Assembly (NCBI GenBank): GCA_031262125.1
Contig: JAISII010000151.1
Span: 1-6,176, forward strand
Reading direction: 5' to 3'
Origin: Oscillospiraceae bacterium
GTDB lineage: Bacteria > Bacillota > Clostridia > Oscillospirales > Acutalibacteraceae
DNA length: 6,176 bases
Shown: in pieces, positions 1-5,419 of the stretch
How the letters are laid out: each line of letters starts with the position of its first letter
Position numbering within the stretch: the stretch's first letter is position 1
Notes under the pieces: model-generated
Told to the model about the DNA's origin: nothing
What the model saw: only the letters and a program-made list of their open reading frames with translations
Database searches by the model: none
Position numbers and translations under genes: made by a program

Positions 1-1
1 G

Positions 2-139
2 ATTATTAACGAGCTGATTTCGATTTTAGAAAATTTAGCAGTTATCGGCGTGCCGCTACCCGGTTTTTTAACAAAAATCATCGGCAAGCTTAAACAAACG
101 GTTGATGATAGGACGGAAGATTCGGGTAACATTCTATAA
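2..139 (+). CDS. Phage-type holin, C-terminal fragment (start lies left of the window)
   Basis: An open frame enters from the left edge and ends at a TAA at 137-139, leaving 45 residues. The fragment reads INELISILENLAVIGVPLP, then GFLTKIIGKLKQTVDD and a polar tail. From memory this matches the C-terminus of the toxin-secretion/phage-lysis holin family (Phage_holin_4 type), where a last membrane segment is followed by a conserved NE-x-SILEN-x-G-x-P-x-P motif and a charged amphipathic end. Holins open the cytoplasmic membrane so that a cytoplasmic endolysin can reach the wall. The amidase downstream on the same strand fits that partnership. The 507-base gap between them is unusual, because holin and endolysin genes are normally adjacent or overlapping. 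The membrane segments are outside the window, so the family call rests on the tail alone. Confidence 0.7.
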   Translation: MINELISILENLAVIGVPLPGFLTKIIGKLKQTVDDRTEDSGNIL

Positions 140-195
140 ATATTTTTAATAAAATGTTAAAAAACAAATTTTCCGCACAATAGACTTTTGGCACA

Positions 196-308
196 AAACC
201 ACCCCGTCTGCTCTGCACAATCTAAAAATATTTTTATTTTTTTAGATTTTTAATAAAAAATAATATTATTTTTTACTTAGGGAGCAGCCACCCCTCCACG
301 GAGGGGAA
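196..308 (+). repeat. Structured repeat module, copy A, with a 68-base AT-rich loop
   Basis: The left flank ACCACCCCGT (198-207) is followed by stem arm CTGCTC (208-213), a 68-base AT-rich loop (214-281), the matching arm GAGCAG (282-287), and the right flank with the palindrome CCCCTCC-AC-GGAGGGG (291-306). Both flanks recur, reverse-complemented, in copy B at 400-448, but the stem sequence is different. The loop carries two palindromes of its own: a 10-bp stem AATCTAAAAA/TTTTTAGATT (219-228 with 239-248) and a perfect 22-bp AT palindrome at 254-275. Shared flanks with a different but still paired stem suggest selection for structure, or a replicating element whose hairpin diversifies. Confidence 0.65.
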
Positions 309-399
309 TATTAGTGTATTCAATAGGCCAAAAGCAAACACACAGATATATTATAAAAAAACCAGCCTCCCAATCCAAAGCCTCGGCAATGCAGAAAAA

Positions 400-448
400 T
401 TCCCCTCCGTGGAGGGGTGGCAAGGCGACAGCCTTGACGGGGTGGTTT
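400..448 (-). repeat. Structured repeat module, copy B, compact form
   Basis: On the plus strand this reads palindrome CCCCTCC-GT-GGAGGGG (402-417), TGG, a 6-bp stem CAAGGC/GCCTTG (421-426 with 431-436) closed by the tetraloop GACA, then ACGGGGTGGTTT (437-448). Read on the minus strand it has the same order and flanks as copy A, but with stem CAAGGC/GCCTTG in place of CTGCTC/GAGCAG. From memory, modules built this way are scattered through intergenic DNA of many gut Clostridia. I cannot count copies from this window. Confidence 0.65.
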
Positions 449-473
449 GAGTGAAAAATTTTTATTTTTTATT

Positions 474-496
474 AAATTTAAATAGAATTTAAATTT
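474..496. repeat. AT-rich perfect inverted repeat
   Basis: AAATTTAAAT (474-483) and ATTTAAATTT (487-496) form a perfect 10-bp stem around the 3-base loop AGA. It lies between copy B and the 82-bp repeat, and GGGTGGTTT occurs on both sides of it (440-448 and 505-513). It lacks the following T-run and GC-rich stem of a terminator. It resembles the AT palindromes inside the loop of copy A. Confidence 0.5.
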
Positions 497-514
497 TTGG
501 CTCGGGGTGGTTTC

Positions 515-596
515 TTGCAAAATGAAACATTTTGCAAGTAGCGGCTTCGCCGCTATATCTAACCTCTAACATCTGATTTCTAACCTCTGGTGTGGG
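515..596 (+). repeat. 82-bp dispersed repeat, left copy
   Basis: This segment matches the reverse complement of 6065-6146 at 78 of 82 positions with no gaps. It contains three parts: a perfect hairpin TTGCAAAATG-AAA-CATTTTGCAA (515-537), a second hairpin TAGCGGC-TTC-GCCGCTA (539-555), and a run of four 7-base units, TAACCTC, TAACATC, TGATTTC and TAACCTC (560-587). The four mismatches to the other copy are one in the second stem, one in its loop and two in the last heptad. The stem mismatch leaves a G-U pair in the other copy, so folding is preserved. The repeat ends about 50 bases before the amidase start and would be part of its leader if transcription begins upstream. Confidence 0.8.
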
Positions 597-633
597 TGGT
601 TTGCACAAAGAAATTTAACCAAAAACAAAAAGC

Positions 634-638
634 GAGGA
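634..638 (+). promoter_or_regulatory. Ribosome binding site that fixes the amidase start
   Basis: GAGGA ends 8 bases before the ATG at 647. A GTG at 590 is in frame 19 codons upstream, but it lies inside the dispersed repeat and would add a sequence unlike the N-terminus of this enzyme family. The ATG at 647 puts the first beta strand (KIYLSPS) at the usual position. Confidence 0.75.
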
Positions 639-646
639 CAACAAAA

Positions 647-1459
647 ATGGCAATAAAAATTTATCTGTCGCCCAGCAAACAAACCGCAAACGAATATGCT
701 GCGGGCAACACAAACGAAGCGGTGCAATGCCGCAAAATTGCAGCAGCCGCCGAAGCGGCACTAAAACGCTGCGGCTTTGACGTAAAAGTAGCAGGCGATG
801 CCGCAACTGTTAATCAACGCAACGCCGAGAGCAACAATTGGAAGGCGAACTTGCACGTGCCGATACACACAAATGCCGGCGGCGGCAAAGGCTGCGAGGT
901 GTTCGTGTACAGCACCGCAGACTCGAATATGAAGTATGCAAAACCAATTTACGACGAGCTTGTAAAAGTTGCACCCAGCAAAACCGCACGTTACATCGGT
1001 CCGTACCGTTATGGCGGTACTTTGGGAGAAATTGAGGGTACAACCGCAGTTTGCGTGTACTGCGAATGCGAGTTCCACGACAACAAAACCTACGCCGATT
1101 ACATCATAAAAAACACAACCACCTTTGGCGAGGCAATTTGCAAAGGCATTTGCAAAGGCTTTGGAGTTACCTACAAAACCGCCGCAACGCCCGTACCTGC
1201 TGTAAAAGTGCTTGACAGCAACGGCTTTAAAAAAGGCGAAAACAGCAACGGCATTTTTGCCGTTAAGCGGCTTATGATGCTTGGCAAAAAGTTTGGTCTT
1301 GTGCCAAATAATCTTGACAACAACGGCAGCTTTGGCGGCGGCACACAAACTAACACAAATGCCTGCCTAAAACGCTGGGGCTATGCCCAAAACGGCATTA
1401 TCGGCACTAACTTTATTAACAAACTTGCCGATGAGGTAGCAAGCAAAATAGGGAAATAG
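647..1459 (+). CDS. N-acetylmuramoyl-L-alanine amidase (phage-type endolysin, Amidase_3 fold)
   Basis: This 270-residue protein probably cuts the bond between N-acetylmuramic acid and L-alanine in peptidoglycan. The Amidase_3 domain covers about residues 3-172. Glu24 (in GNTNEA) and His74 (in PIHTNAGGGKG) fit the zinc ligands, and Glu140 (in CECEFHDN) fits the catalytic glutamate. The usual first ligand motif GH is replaced by SPSKQ at residues 8-12, a variant I recall from clostridial phage amidases. Residues 185-270 resemble a peptidoglycan-binding module (VKRLMMLGKKFG, then SFGGGTQTN and NGIIGTNFINKL). There is no signal peptide, which fits release through a holin, and a holin tail lies upstream on the same strand. 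Nine cysteines are present, three of them (136, 139, 141) around the catalytic site. Prophage origin is likely but not proven, because no other phage gene is in view. Confidence 0.85.
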   Translation: MAIKIYLSPSKQTANEYAAGNTNEAVQCRKIAAAAEAALKRCGFDVKVAGDAATVNQRNAESNNWKANLHVPIHTNAGGGKGCEVFVYSTADSNMKYAKPIYDELVKVAPSKTARYIGPYRYGGTLGEIEGTTAVCVYCECEFHDNKTYADYIIKNTTTFGEAICKGICKGFGVTYKTAATPVPAVKVLDSNGFKKGENSNGIFAVKRLMMLGKKFGLVPNNLDNNGSFGGGTQTNTNACLKRWGYAQNGIIGTNFINKLADEVASKIGK

Positions 1460-1471
1460 ACGGTTGGGTAG

Positions 1472-1501
1472 AAAAATGCGGACGGCGTACGCCGTCCGCA
1501 T
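1472..1501 (-). terminator. Intrinsic terminator of tRNA-Gly
   Basis: Positions 1476-1501 form a perfect 26-bp palindrome (ATGCGGACGGCG, centre TA, and its complement). On the minus strand it is followed by TTTT, giving a five-T run with the last stem base. The first base of the hairpin is the terminal A of the tRNA CCA end. On the plus strand no T-run follows, so it would serve the amidase only weakly, if at all. Confidence 0.75.
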
Positions 1502-1574
1502 GGAGCAGGTGATGGGAATCGAACCCACAACCTCAGCTTGGGAAGCTGATGTTTTACCACTAAACTACACCTGC
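1501..1574 (-). tRNA. tRNA-Gly, anticodon CCC
   Basis: The minus strand folds into a full cloverleaf. The acceptor stem is GCAGGTG/CACCTGC with discriminator T and an encoded CCA (1501-1503). The D arm is GTTT/AAAC with GG in the loop. The anticodon stem is TCAGC/GCTGA around the loop TTCCCAA, so the anticodon is CCC and reads GGG. The T arm has TTCGATT in its loop. The variable loop is short. Its 3' end points at the lysis cassette on the left, which makes it a candidate prophage attachment site. Confidence 0.95.
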
Positions 1575-1615
1575 ATATATAAATTTTTTAGATTTGCAAC
1601 ATTTAAAGCATACTT

Positions 1616-1644
1616 ATTATAATTGTATGCGGTTATTTTGTCAA
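1616..1644 (-). promoter_or_regulatory. Housekeeping sigma-A promoter of tRNA-Gly
   Basis: On the minus strand TTGACA (1639-1644) and TATAAT (1616-1621) both match consensus exactly and are separated by 17 bases. Transcription should start near 1609, about 35 bases before the mature tRNA. The DNA upstream (about 1663-1710) is very AT-rich and could act as an UP element for this promoter and for the opposing tRNA-Ser promoter. Confidence 0.88.
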
Positions 1645-1717
1645 GCCCGTTTGCCTATGAGAAAATAAATTTTGAATTTTTTATTTTTAAAATTATAAAT
1701 AAATCGGATATTAGCTA

Positions 1718-1746
1718 TTGATTTTTTGCGAAAAATGTTATATAAT
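1718..1746 (+). promoter_or_regulatory. Housekeeping sigma-A promoter of tRNA-Ser
   Basis: TTGATT (1718-1723) and TATAAT (1741-1746) are separated by 17 bases. The start site would be near 1753, leaving about 48 bases of 5' leader before the mature tRNA at 1801. It diverges from the tRNA-Gly promoter across an AT-rich spacer of about 75 bases. Confidence 0.82.
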
Positions 1747-1800
1747 AATGACTGTTGTTCGGCAAGACTCAAACAAACAACCTTTTAGTTATTATGATAT

Positions 1801-1893
1801 GCAGAGATGTCCGAGCTGGCCGAAGGAGCATGATTGGAAATCATGTGTACGGTTACCACCGTACCTGGGGTTCGAATCCCCATCTCTGCGCCA
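1801..1893 (+). tRNA. tRNA-Ser, anticodon GGA
   Basis: The acceptor stem is GCAGAGA/TCTCTGC with discriminator G and an encoded CCA (1891-1893). The anticodon stem is CATGA/TCATG around the loop TTGGAAA, so the anticodon is GGA and reads UCU and UCC. A long variable arm (GTACGGT-TACC-ACCGTAC, about 1847-1864) marks it as a class II serine tRNA. The T arm has TTCGAAT in its loop. Confidence 0.96.
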
Positions 1894-1923
1894 AAAATTG
1901 CCGCCTTATGGGCGGCAATTTTT
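1893..1923. terminator. Bidirectional terminator shared by tRNA-Ser and the kinase gene
   Basis: A 13-bp stem (1893-1905 with 1911-1923) closes on the loop TTATG. The stem has a core GCCGCC/GGCGGC and A/T runs at its outer ends, so each strand ends in a run of T. On the plus strand it begins at the final A of the tRNA-Ser CCA. On the minus strand it lies 13 bases after the kinase stop codon. Confidence 0.85.
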
Positions 1924-1936
1924 GTATTTATCACTT

Positions 1937-2695
1937 TTACTGATAATCCACTACGTGGACCCAGCTTTCTAAAAATTCACGTTCGTTTTCGTTGCCTTTT
2001 ACAAGCTGAGATGCTGCAACAATCGGCAGCCATTGCTGAACATACTGCTTGGCGGTGTCGCTCTTTTGGCAAAAAGCGTCCATATACATTTCGGCAATGT
2101 CGTGCTTGCCCTCCAGCTTAAACAGCAAGTATGTGCGCGCTGCGTCGGCACTGGCATTGCCCTGTGTGGCGTGTGCCCAGTCGATAATAAACGGAGTGCC
2201 GTCGTCTGTGATGATTATATTGCTGGGGTTATAGTCGCCGTGCAAAACCTTGCGGTGCTTTGGCATACTGCCCAAACGTGTGTGCAGGTCATACCTTGCG
2301 GTGGCGTCCAGCCCGCTTTCGCTGATTTTGCGGTGCATTTTGTCTTTATGCAGGGTTAAAAGCGGCGAGGATTTCTCGTGGATTTGCAGCTGAAGCGTTA
2401 CAAACAACTCCATATACTCGCTAAGCTTATCGGGGTTTTCGTCCATAAGCTGTGCAAGGGTTTTGCCCTGTATATATTTGGTGGCAATTGCCCATTTGCT
2501 GCCCAGCTTGCTAACCTCTACCAGTGCGGGGATATTAAGCCCTGTTTCTTCAACTCTGGCTTGGTTAAGGGCTTCGTTTAAAATGTTTGCTTTAGAATAA
2601 TCTTCGTTAAACACTTTTACCGCCAAATCGTCATAATGATAAATAACCTTTGCGGGGCGTGTGCCGATAATTTCGTTTTTTTCTAAATTGTTCAC
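1937..2695 (-). CDS. Aminoglycoside-phosphotransferase-like small kinase (TIGR02172-like)
   Basis: This 252-residue protein has the phosphotransferase (APH/choline kinase) fold. Lys27 in AVKVF fits the ATP-anchoring lysine. HGDYNPSNI (152-160) is the Brenner-type catalytic loop, with Asp154 as catalytic base and Asn159 as metal ligand. IIDWAHA (170-176) carries the second metal-binding residue, Asp172. The whole sequence, including the stretches LNEALNQARVEETGLNIP and NASADAARTYLL, fits the paralogous family I recall as TIGR02172, which is common in Clostridia and has no established substrate. A drug-resistance role should not be assumed. The start is GTG at 2693-2695, chosen because a strong AGGAGG lies 9 bases upstream and no ATG is nearby. 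The gene follows adhE by 24 bases with no terminator between, so cotranscription is likely. Confidence 0.87.
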   Translation of the reverse strand: MNNLEKNEIIGTRPAKVIYHYDDLAVKVFNEDYSKANILNEALNQARVEETGLNIPALVEVSKLGSKWAIATKYIQGKTLAQLMDENPDKLSEYMELFVTLQLQIHEKSSPLLTLHKDKMHRKISESGLDATARYDLHTRLGSMPKHRKVLHGDYNPSNIIITDDGTPFIIDWAHATQGNASADAARTYLLFKLEGKHDIAEMYMDAFCQKSDTAKQYVQQWLPIVAASQLVKGNENEREFLESWVHVVDYQ

Positions 2696-2704
2696 AGTAG
2701 TATT

Positions 2705-2710
2705 CCTCCT
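2705..2710 (-). promoter_or_regulatory. Strong ribosome binding site for the GTG-started kinase
   Basis: The minus strand reads AAAGGAGG ending 9 bases before the GTG. It lies in the 24-base gap behind adhE and settles the start in the absence of an ATG. It is a much stronger site than the one in front of adhE, which suggests independent translation on a shared transcript. Confidence 0.85.
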
Positions 2711-2719
2711 TTTATCGGC

Positions 2720-5320
2720 TTATTTGCCGTAGTAAGCATCAAGATACATTTGTTTAATCTCGCTCATAAGCGGGTAGCGTGGGTTTGCACCTGTGCATTG
2801 GTCGTCAAAAGCCTGCTCTGTCATTTCGTCCAGAGTTTTCATAAAGTCTTCTTCTGCTACACCGTAATCTTTAAAGCCGGGCTTTATGCCGACTGTGTTT
2901 GTTAGCTCTTTAACTTTGGCAATCAGGTTTGCAACCTTTTCGTCATCAGTGTGCCCGCCTAAGCCCAAAAAGTCTGACATTTCGGCGTAGCGTTCTTTTG
3001 CATGAGGATACGCATACTGCGAGAATGTACCCATTTTTACGGGGACATCGGTTGAGTTGTATGCAATTACATACGGCAGCAAAATGCCGTTTGCAACACC
3101 GTGCGGCAAGTGATGATATGCACCCACTTTGTGTGCCATAGAGTGGCACACACCCAAAAACGCATTTGCAAAAGCAACGCCTGCCATTGTGGCGGCGTTC
3201 GCCATTTTTTCACGAGCGTTAATATCCGAGCCGTCCTGCATTGCAAGGGGCAGATATTTAAAAATGTTTTTTGTTGCGGCAAGTGCATAACCATCGGTAA
3301 AATCGGTAGCCATAACAGACGCATACGCTTCTAAGCAGTGGCTTAATGCATCAACACCGCTGGCGGCTGTTAAGCCCTTTGGCATAGACATCATTAAGTC
3401 AACATCCACAATTGCCATATCGGGCATCAGCTCATAGTCGGCAAGGGGGTATTTTATGCCGTTTTCTTCATCGGTAATAACCGCAAAGGGCGTAACCTCG
3501 GAACCTGTACCGGCAGAGGTCGGCACAGCAATAAAGTATGCTTTTTCGCCCAGTTTGGGGAAGTCGTAAATACGCTTGCGAATGTCTATAAACCGCATTG
3601 CCATATCGGCAAAGTCGGCTTCGGGGTGTTCGTACAGCACCCACATAATTTTGGCAGCATCCATAGCACTGCCGCCGCCAACTGCAATAATGCAATCGGG
3701 GTTAAAATCGAGCATTGCTTTTGCACCTTGCTTTGCACTGCCCAAGGTCGGGTCGGGTGCAACGTCAAAAAATGTTGTATGCACAATGCCCATTGCATTA
3801 AGCTTATCGGTAATGCTTTTGGTGTAACCGTTTTCAAAAAGGAATTTATCGGTAACAATAAACACACGCTCTTTGTGCAACACATTTTTTAGCTCATCCA
3901 ACGCAATAGCTAACGAGCCCTTTTTAAAGTAAATTTTCTCCGGAACCTGCAACCAAAGCATATTTTCCCTCCTCTTTGCAACGGTTTTATAATTAAGCAA
4001 ATGTTTAACTCCCACATTCTCCGACACCGAGTTCCCGCCCCACGAGCCGCAGCCCAAAGTTAGCGACGGTCGCAATTTAAAGTTATATAAATCGCCAATG
4101 CCGCCGTGAGAGGATGGTGTGTTAACCAAAATGCGGCAGGTTTTCATACGGCTGTAATATTCGTGCAATTTTTCGGTCTGTGTTTTTTCGTTAATATAAA
4201 GCGAAGCCGTATGCCCATACCCCCCGTCGGAGATTAGCTTTTCAGCTTTGTTAAGTGCATCAGCAAAATCAGATGCCCTGTACATTGCCAAAACGGGCGA
4301 CAGCTTTTCGTGGGCGAACTCTTCACTAAGCTCTACGCTTTCTACCTCACCCAAAAGGATTTTTGCGGTTATGGGTACTTCCACTCCCGAAAGCTGTGCG
4401 ATTTTGTGTGCGGGCTGCCCGACAATTTTTGAGTTAAGCATACCGTTTATTATAATTGTTTTGCGTACCTTGTCGGTTTCTTCGCCTTTAAGCACATAGC
4501 AGCCACGGCGTTCAAACTCGGCTTTTGCTGCATCATAAACATCATCCAAAATTATAACTGACTGCTCGGAAGCACAAATCATACCATTATCGAATGTTTT
4601 TGAGTGAATTATTGAGTTAACAGCCAAAATAACATCGGCGGTAGAATCTATTATTGCCGGGGTATTGCCGGCACCAACACCTATAGCAGGTTTGCCGGAA
4701 GAATATGCAGCCGTAACCATGCCGGGTCCGCCGGTTGCCAAAATCAGGTCGGCTTCTTTCATAATCGTATTGGTCATCAGCAACGACGGCACGTCTATCC
4801 ACGCAATAATGCCCTCGGGTGCACCTGCTGCAACCGCTGCCTCCAGCACTATTTTTGCAGCCGCAATTGTGCAGTTTTTGGCACGGGGGTGCGGGCTTAT
4901 TACAATGCCGTTGCGGGTTTTAAGTGCTATCAGCGTTTTAAAAATTGCGGTCGAGGTAGGGTTTGTGGTTGGTATAACAGCCGCAATAACGCCCACCGGC
5001 TCGGCAACCGTAACAGTGCCGAAAGCTTCGTCTTCTTCAATTATTCCGCAGGTTTTTGTGTTGCGGTATGCGTTGTAGATATATTCGGAAGCAAAGTGGT
5101 TTTTTATTACTTTGTCTTCTACTATCCCCATACCTGTTTCTTCAACCGCTTGCTTTGCAAGGTCAATGCGATGCTTGTTGGCTGCGGTTGCCGCTGCGGC
5201 AAATATTTTGTCCACCTGCTCTTGCGAGTATGTCGAGAACTGATTTTGTGCCTCTTTAACTCTTTTTATTGCAAGCTCCAGTGCATTTACATTGTCTACA
5301 ATTGCGTACTCTTTGCTCAT
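2720..5320 (-). CDS. adhE: Bifunctional aldehyde-alcohol dehydrogenase AdhE
   Basis: This 866-residue protein is of normal AdhE length. It converts acetyl-CoA to acetaldehyde and then to ethanol, using two NADH, and so regenerates NAD+ in fermentation. Residues 1 to about 440 are the CoA-acylating aldehyde dehydrogenase domain, with catalytic Cys249 in NGMICASEQ and a nucleotide-binding stretch around GVGAGNTP (214-221). After a short linker, residues from about 456 to 866 are the iron-dependent alcohol dehydrogenase domain. It has GGGSAMDAAK (548-557) for NAD binding and the likely iron ligands Asp657, His661, His726 and His740 (in SGVDALSH, CHSMAH and LPHG). Proteins of this family usually assemble into cytoplasmic filaments (spirosomes). 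The ATG is preceded by only a weak AGG 7 bases upstream. I see no frameshift or missing key residue. No clear Rex-type operator (TTGTTAA-N4-TTAACAA) lies upstream. Confidence 0.97.
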   Translation of the reverse strand: MSKEYAIVDNVNALELAIKRVKEAQNQFSTYSQEQVDKIFAAAATAANKHRIDLAKQAVEETGMGIVEDKVIKNHFASEYIYNAYRNTKTCGIIEEDEAFGTVTVAEPVGVIAAVIPTTNPTSTAIFKTLIALKTRNGIVISPHPRAKNCTIAAAKIVLEAAVAAGAPEGIIAWIDVPSLLMTNTIMKEADLILATGGPGMVTAAYSSGKPAIGVGAGNTPAIIDSTADVILAVNSIIHSKTFDNGMICASEQSVIILDDVYDAAKAEFERRGCYVLKGEETDKVRKTIIINGMLNSKIVGQPAHKIAQLSGVEVPITAKILLGEVESVELSEEFAHEKLSPVLAMYRASDFADALNKAEKLISDGGYGHTASLYINEKTQTEKLHEYYSRMKTCRILVNTPSSHGGIGDLYNFKLRPSLTLGCGSWGGNSVSENVGVKHLLNYKTVAKRRENMLWLQVPEKIYFKKGSLAIALDELKNVLHKERVFIVTDKFLFENGYTKSITDKLNAMGIVHTTFFDVAPDPTLGSAKQGAKAMLDFNPDCIIAVGGGSAMDAAKIMWVLYEHPEADFADMAMRFIDIRKRIYDFPKLGEKAYFIAVPTSAGTGSEVTPFAVITDEENGIKYPLADYELMPDMAIVDVDLMMSMPKGLTAASGVDALSHCLEAYASVMATDFTDGYALAATKNIFKYLPLAMQDGSDINAREKMANAATMAGVAFANAFLGVCHSMAHKVGAYHHLPHGVANGILLPYVIAYNSTDVPVKMGTFSQYAYPHAKERYAEMSDFLGLGGHTDDEKVANLIAKVKELTNTVGIKPGFKDYGVAEEDFMKTLDEMTEQAFDDQCTGANPRYPLMSEIKQMYLDAYYGK

Positions 5321-5338
5321 AGTTTAACCTGTCTTTCC

Positions 5339-5381
5339 GGCTTGCAAAAATAACTTTATTTTAGCATTTGCCCTGCAAGCC
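5339..5381. promoter_or_regulatory. Inverted repeat in the adhE leader region, role unknown
   Basis: GGCTTGCA (5339-5346) and TGCAAGCC (5374-5381) are perfect 8-bp arms 27 bases apart, within the 99-base gap between the PAP2 gene and adhE. The inner arm lies 18 bases before the adhE ATG. The loop holds a weak minus-strand -10-like TAAAAT (5358-5363), but I see no matching -35. It could be a leader hairpin or an operator. Chance occurrence is not excluded. Confidence 0.35.
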
Positions 5382-5419
5382 TAAAGCAATGCTTTATATT
5401 TTTAGCCTAAATAAAAGCT

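Larger units (their letters stand above)
140..646. other. 507-base gene-free, repeat-rich spacer between holin and amidase
   Basis: I find no credible coding sequence here. The stretch alternates very AT-rich blocks with C/G-rich palindromic blocks. From left to right it holds a structured element with a long AT-rich loop (196-308), a second copy of that element in inverted orientation (400-448), an AT-rich inverted repeat (474-496) and one arm of an 82-bp repeat (515-596). The 9-mer GGGTGGTTT occurs three times on the plus strand (440-448, 505-513, 594-602), and its complement occurs at 196-204. No clear promoter for the amidase could be picked out of this low-complexity DNA. Confidence 0.75.

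Noticed and set aside
320..520. 66-codon open frame on the minus strand in the spacer
   Set aside because: It runs through the structured repeat modules and is made of repeat-derived and AT-rich sequence. It has no ribosome binding site and no protein-like composition.
560..587. CRISPR-like array from the heptad repeats
   Set aside because: The units are 7 bases, directly adjacent and only four in number, with no spacers and no cas genes.
590..646. Upstream GTG start that would lengthen the amidase by 19 residues
   Set aside because: The GTG lies inside the dispersed repeat, the added residues do not fit the family, and a proper ribosome binding site precedes the ATG at 647.
761..1348. 195-codon open frame on the minus strand
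   Set aside because: It lies wholly antisense to the amidase, whose motifs are intact. Its sequence is a by-product of the amidase codon usage.
1718..2121. Plus-strand open frames across tRNA-Ser and the kinase end
   Set aside because: They overlap the tRNA-Ser promoter, the tRNA itself, the terminator or the antisense strand of the kinase gene.
1937..2695. Aminoglycoside resistance gene
   Set aside because: The fold and motifs match the kinase superfamily, but the sequence resembles a widespread uncharacterised clostridial family and not a known resistance enzyme.
5321..5419. Clear promoter for adhE
   Set aside because: The minus-strand TAAAAT (5358-5363) and TATAAA (5393-5398) were considered, but neither has a recognisable -35 element at a suitable distance.
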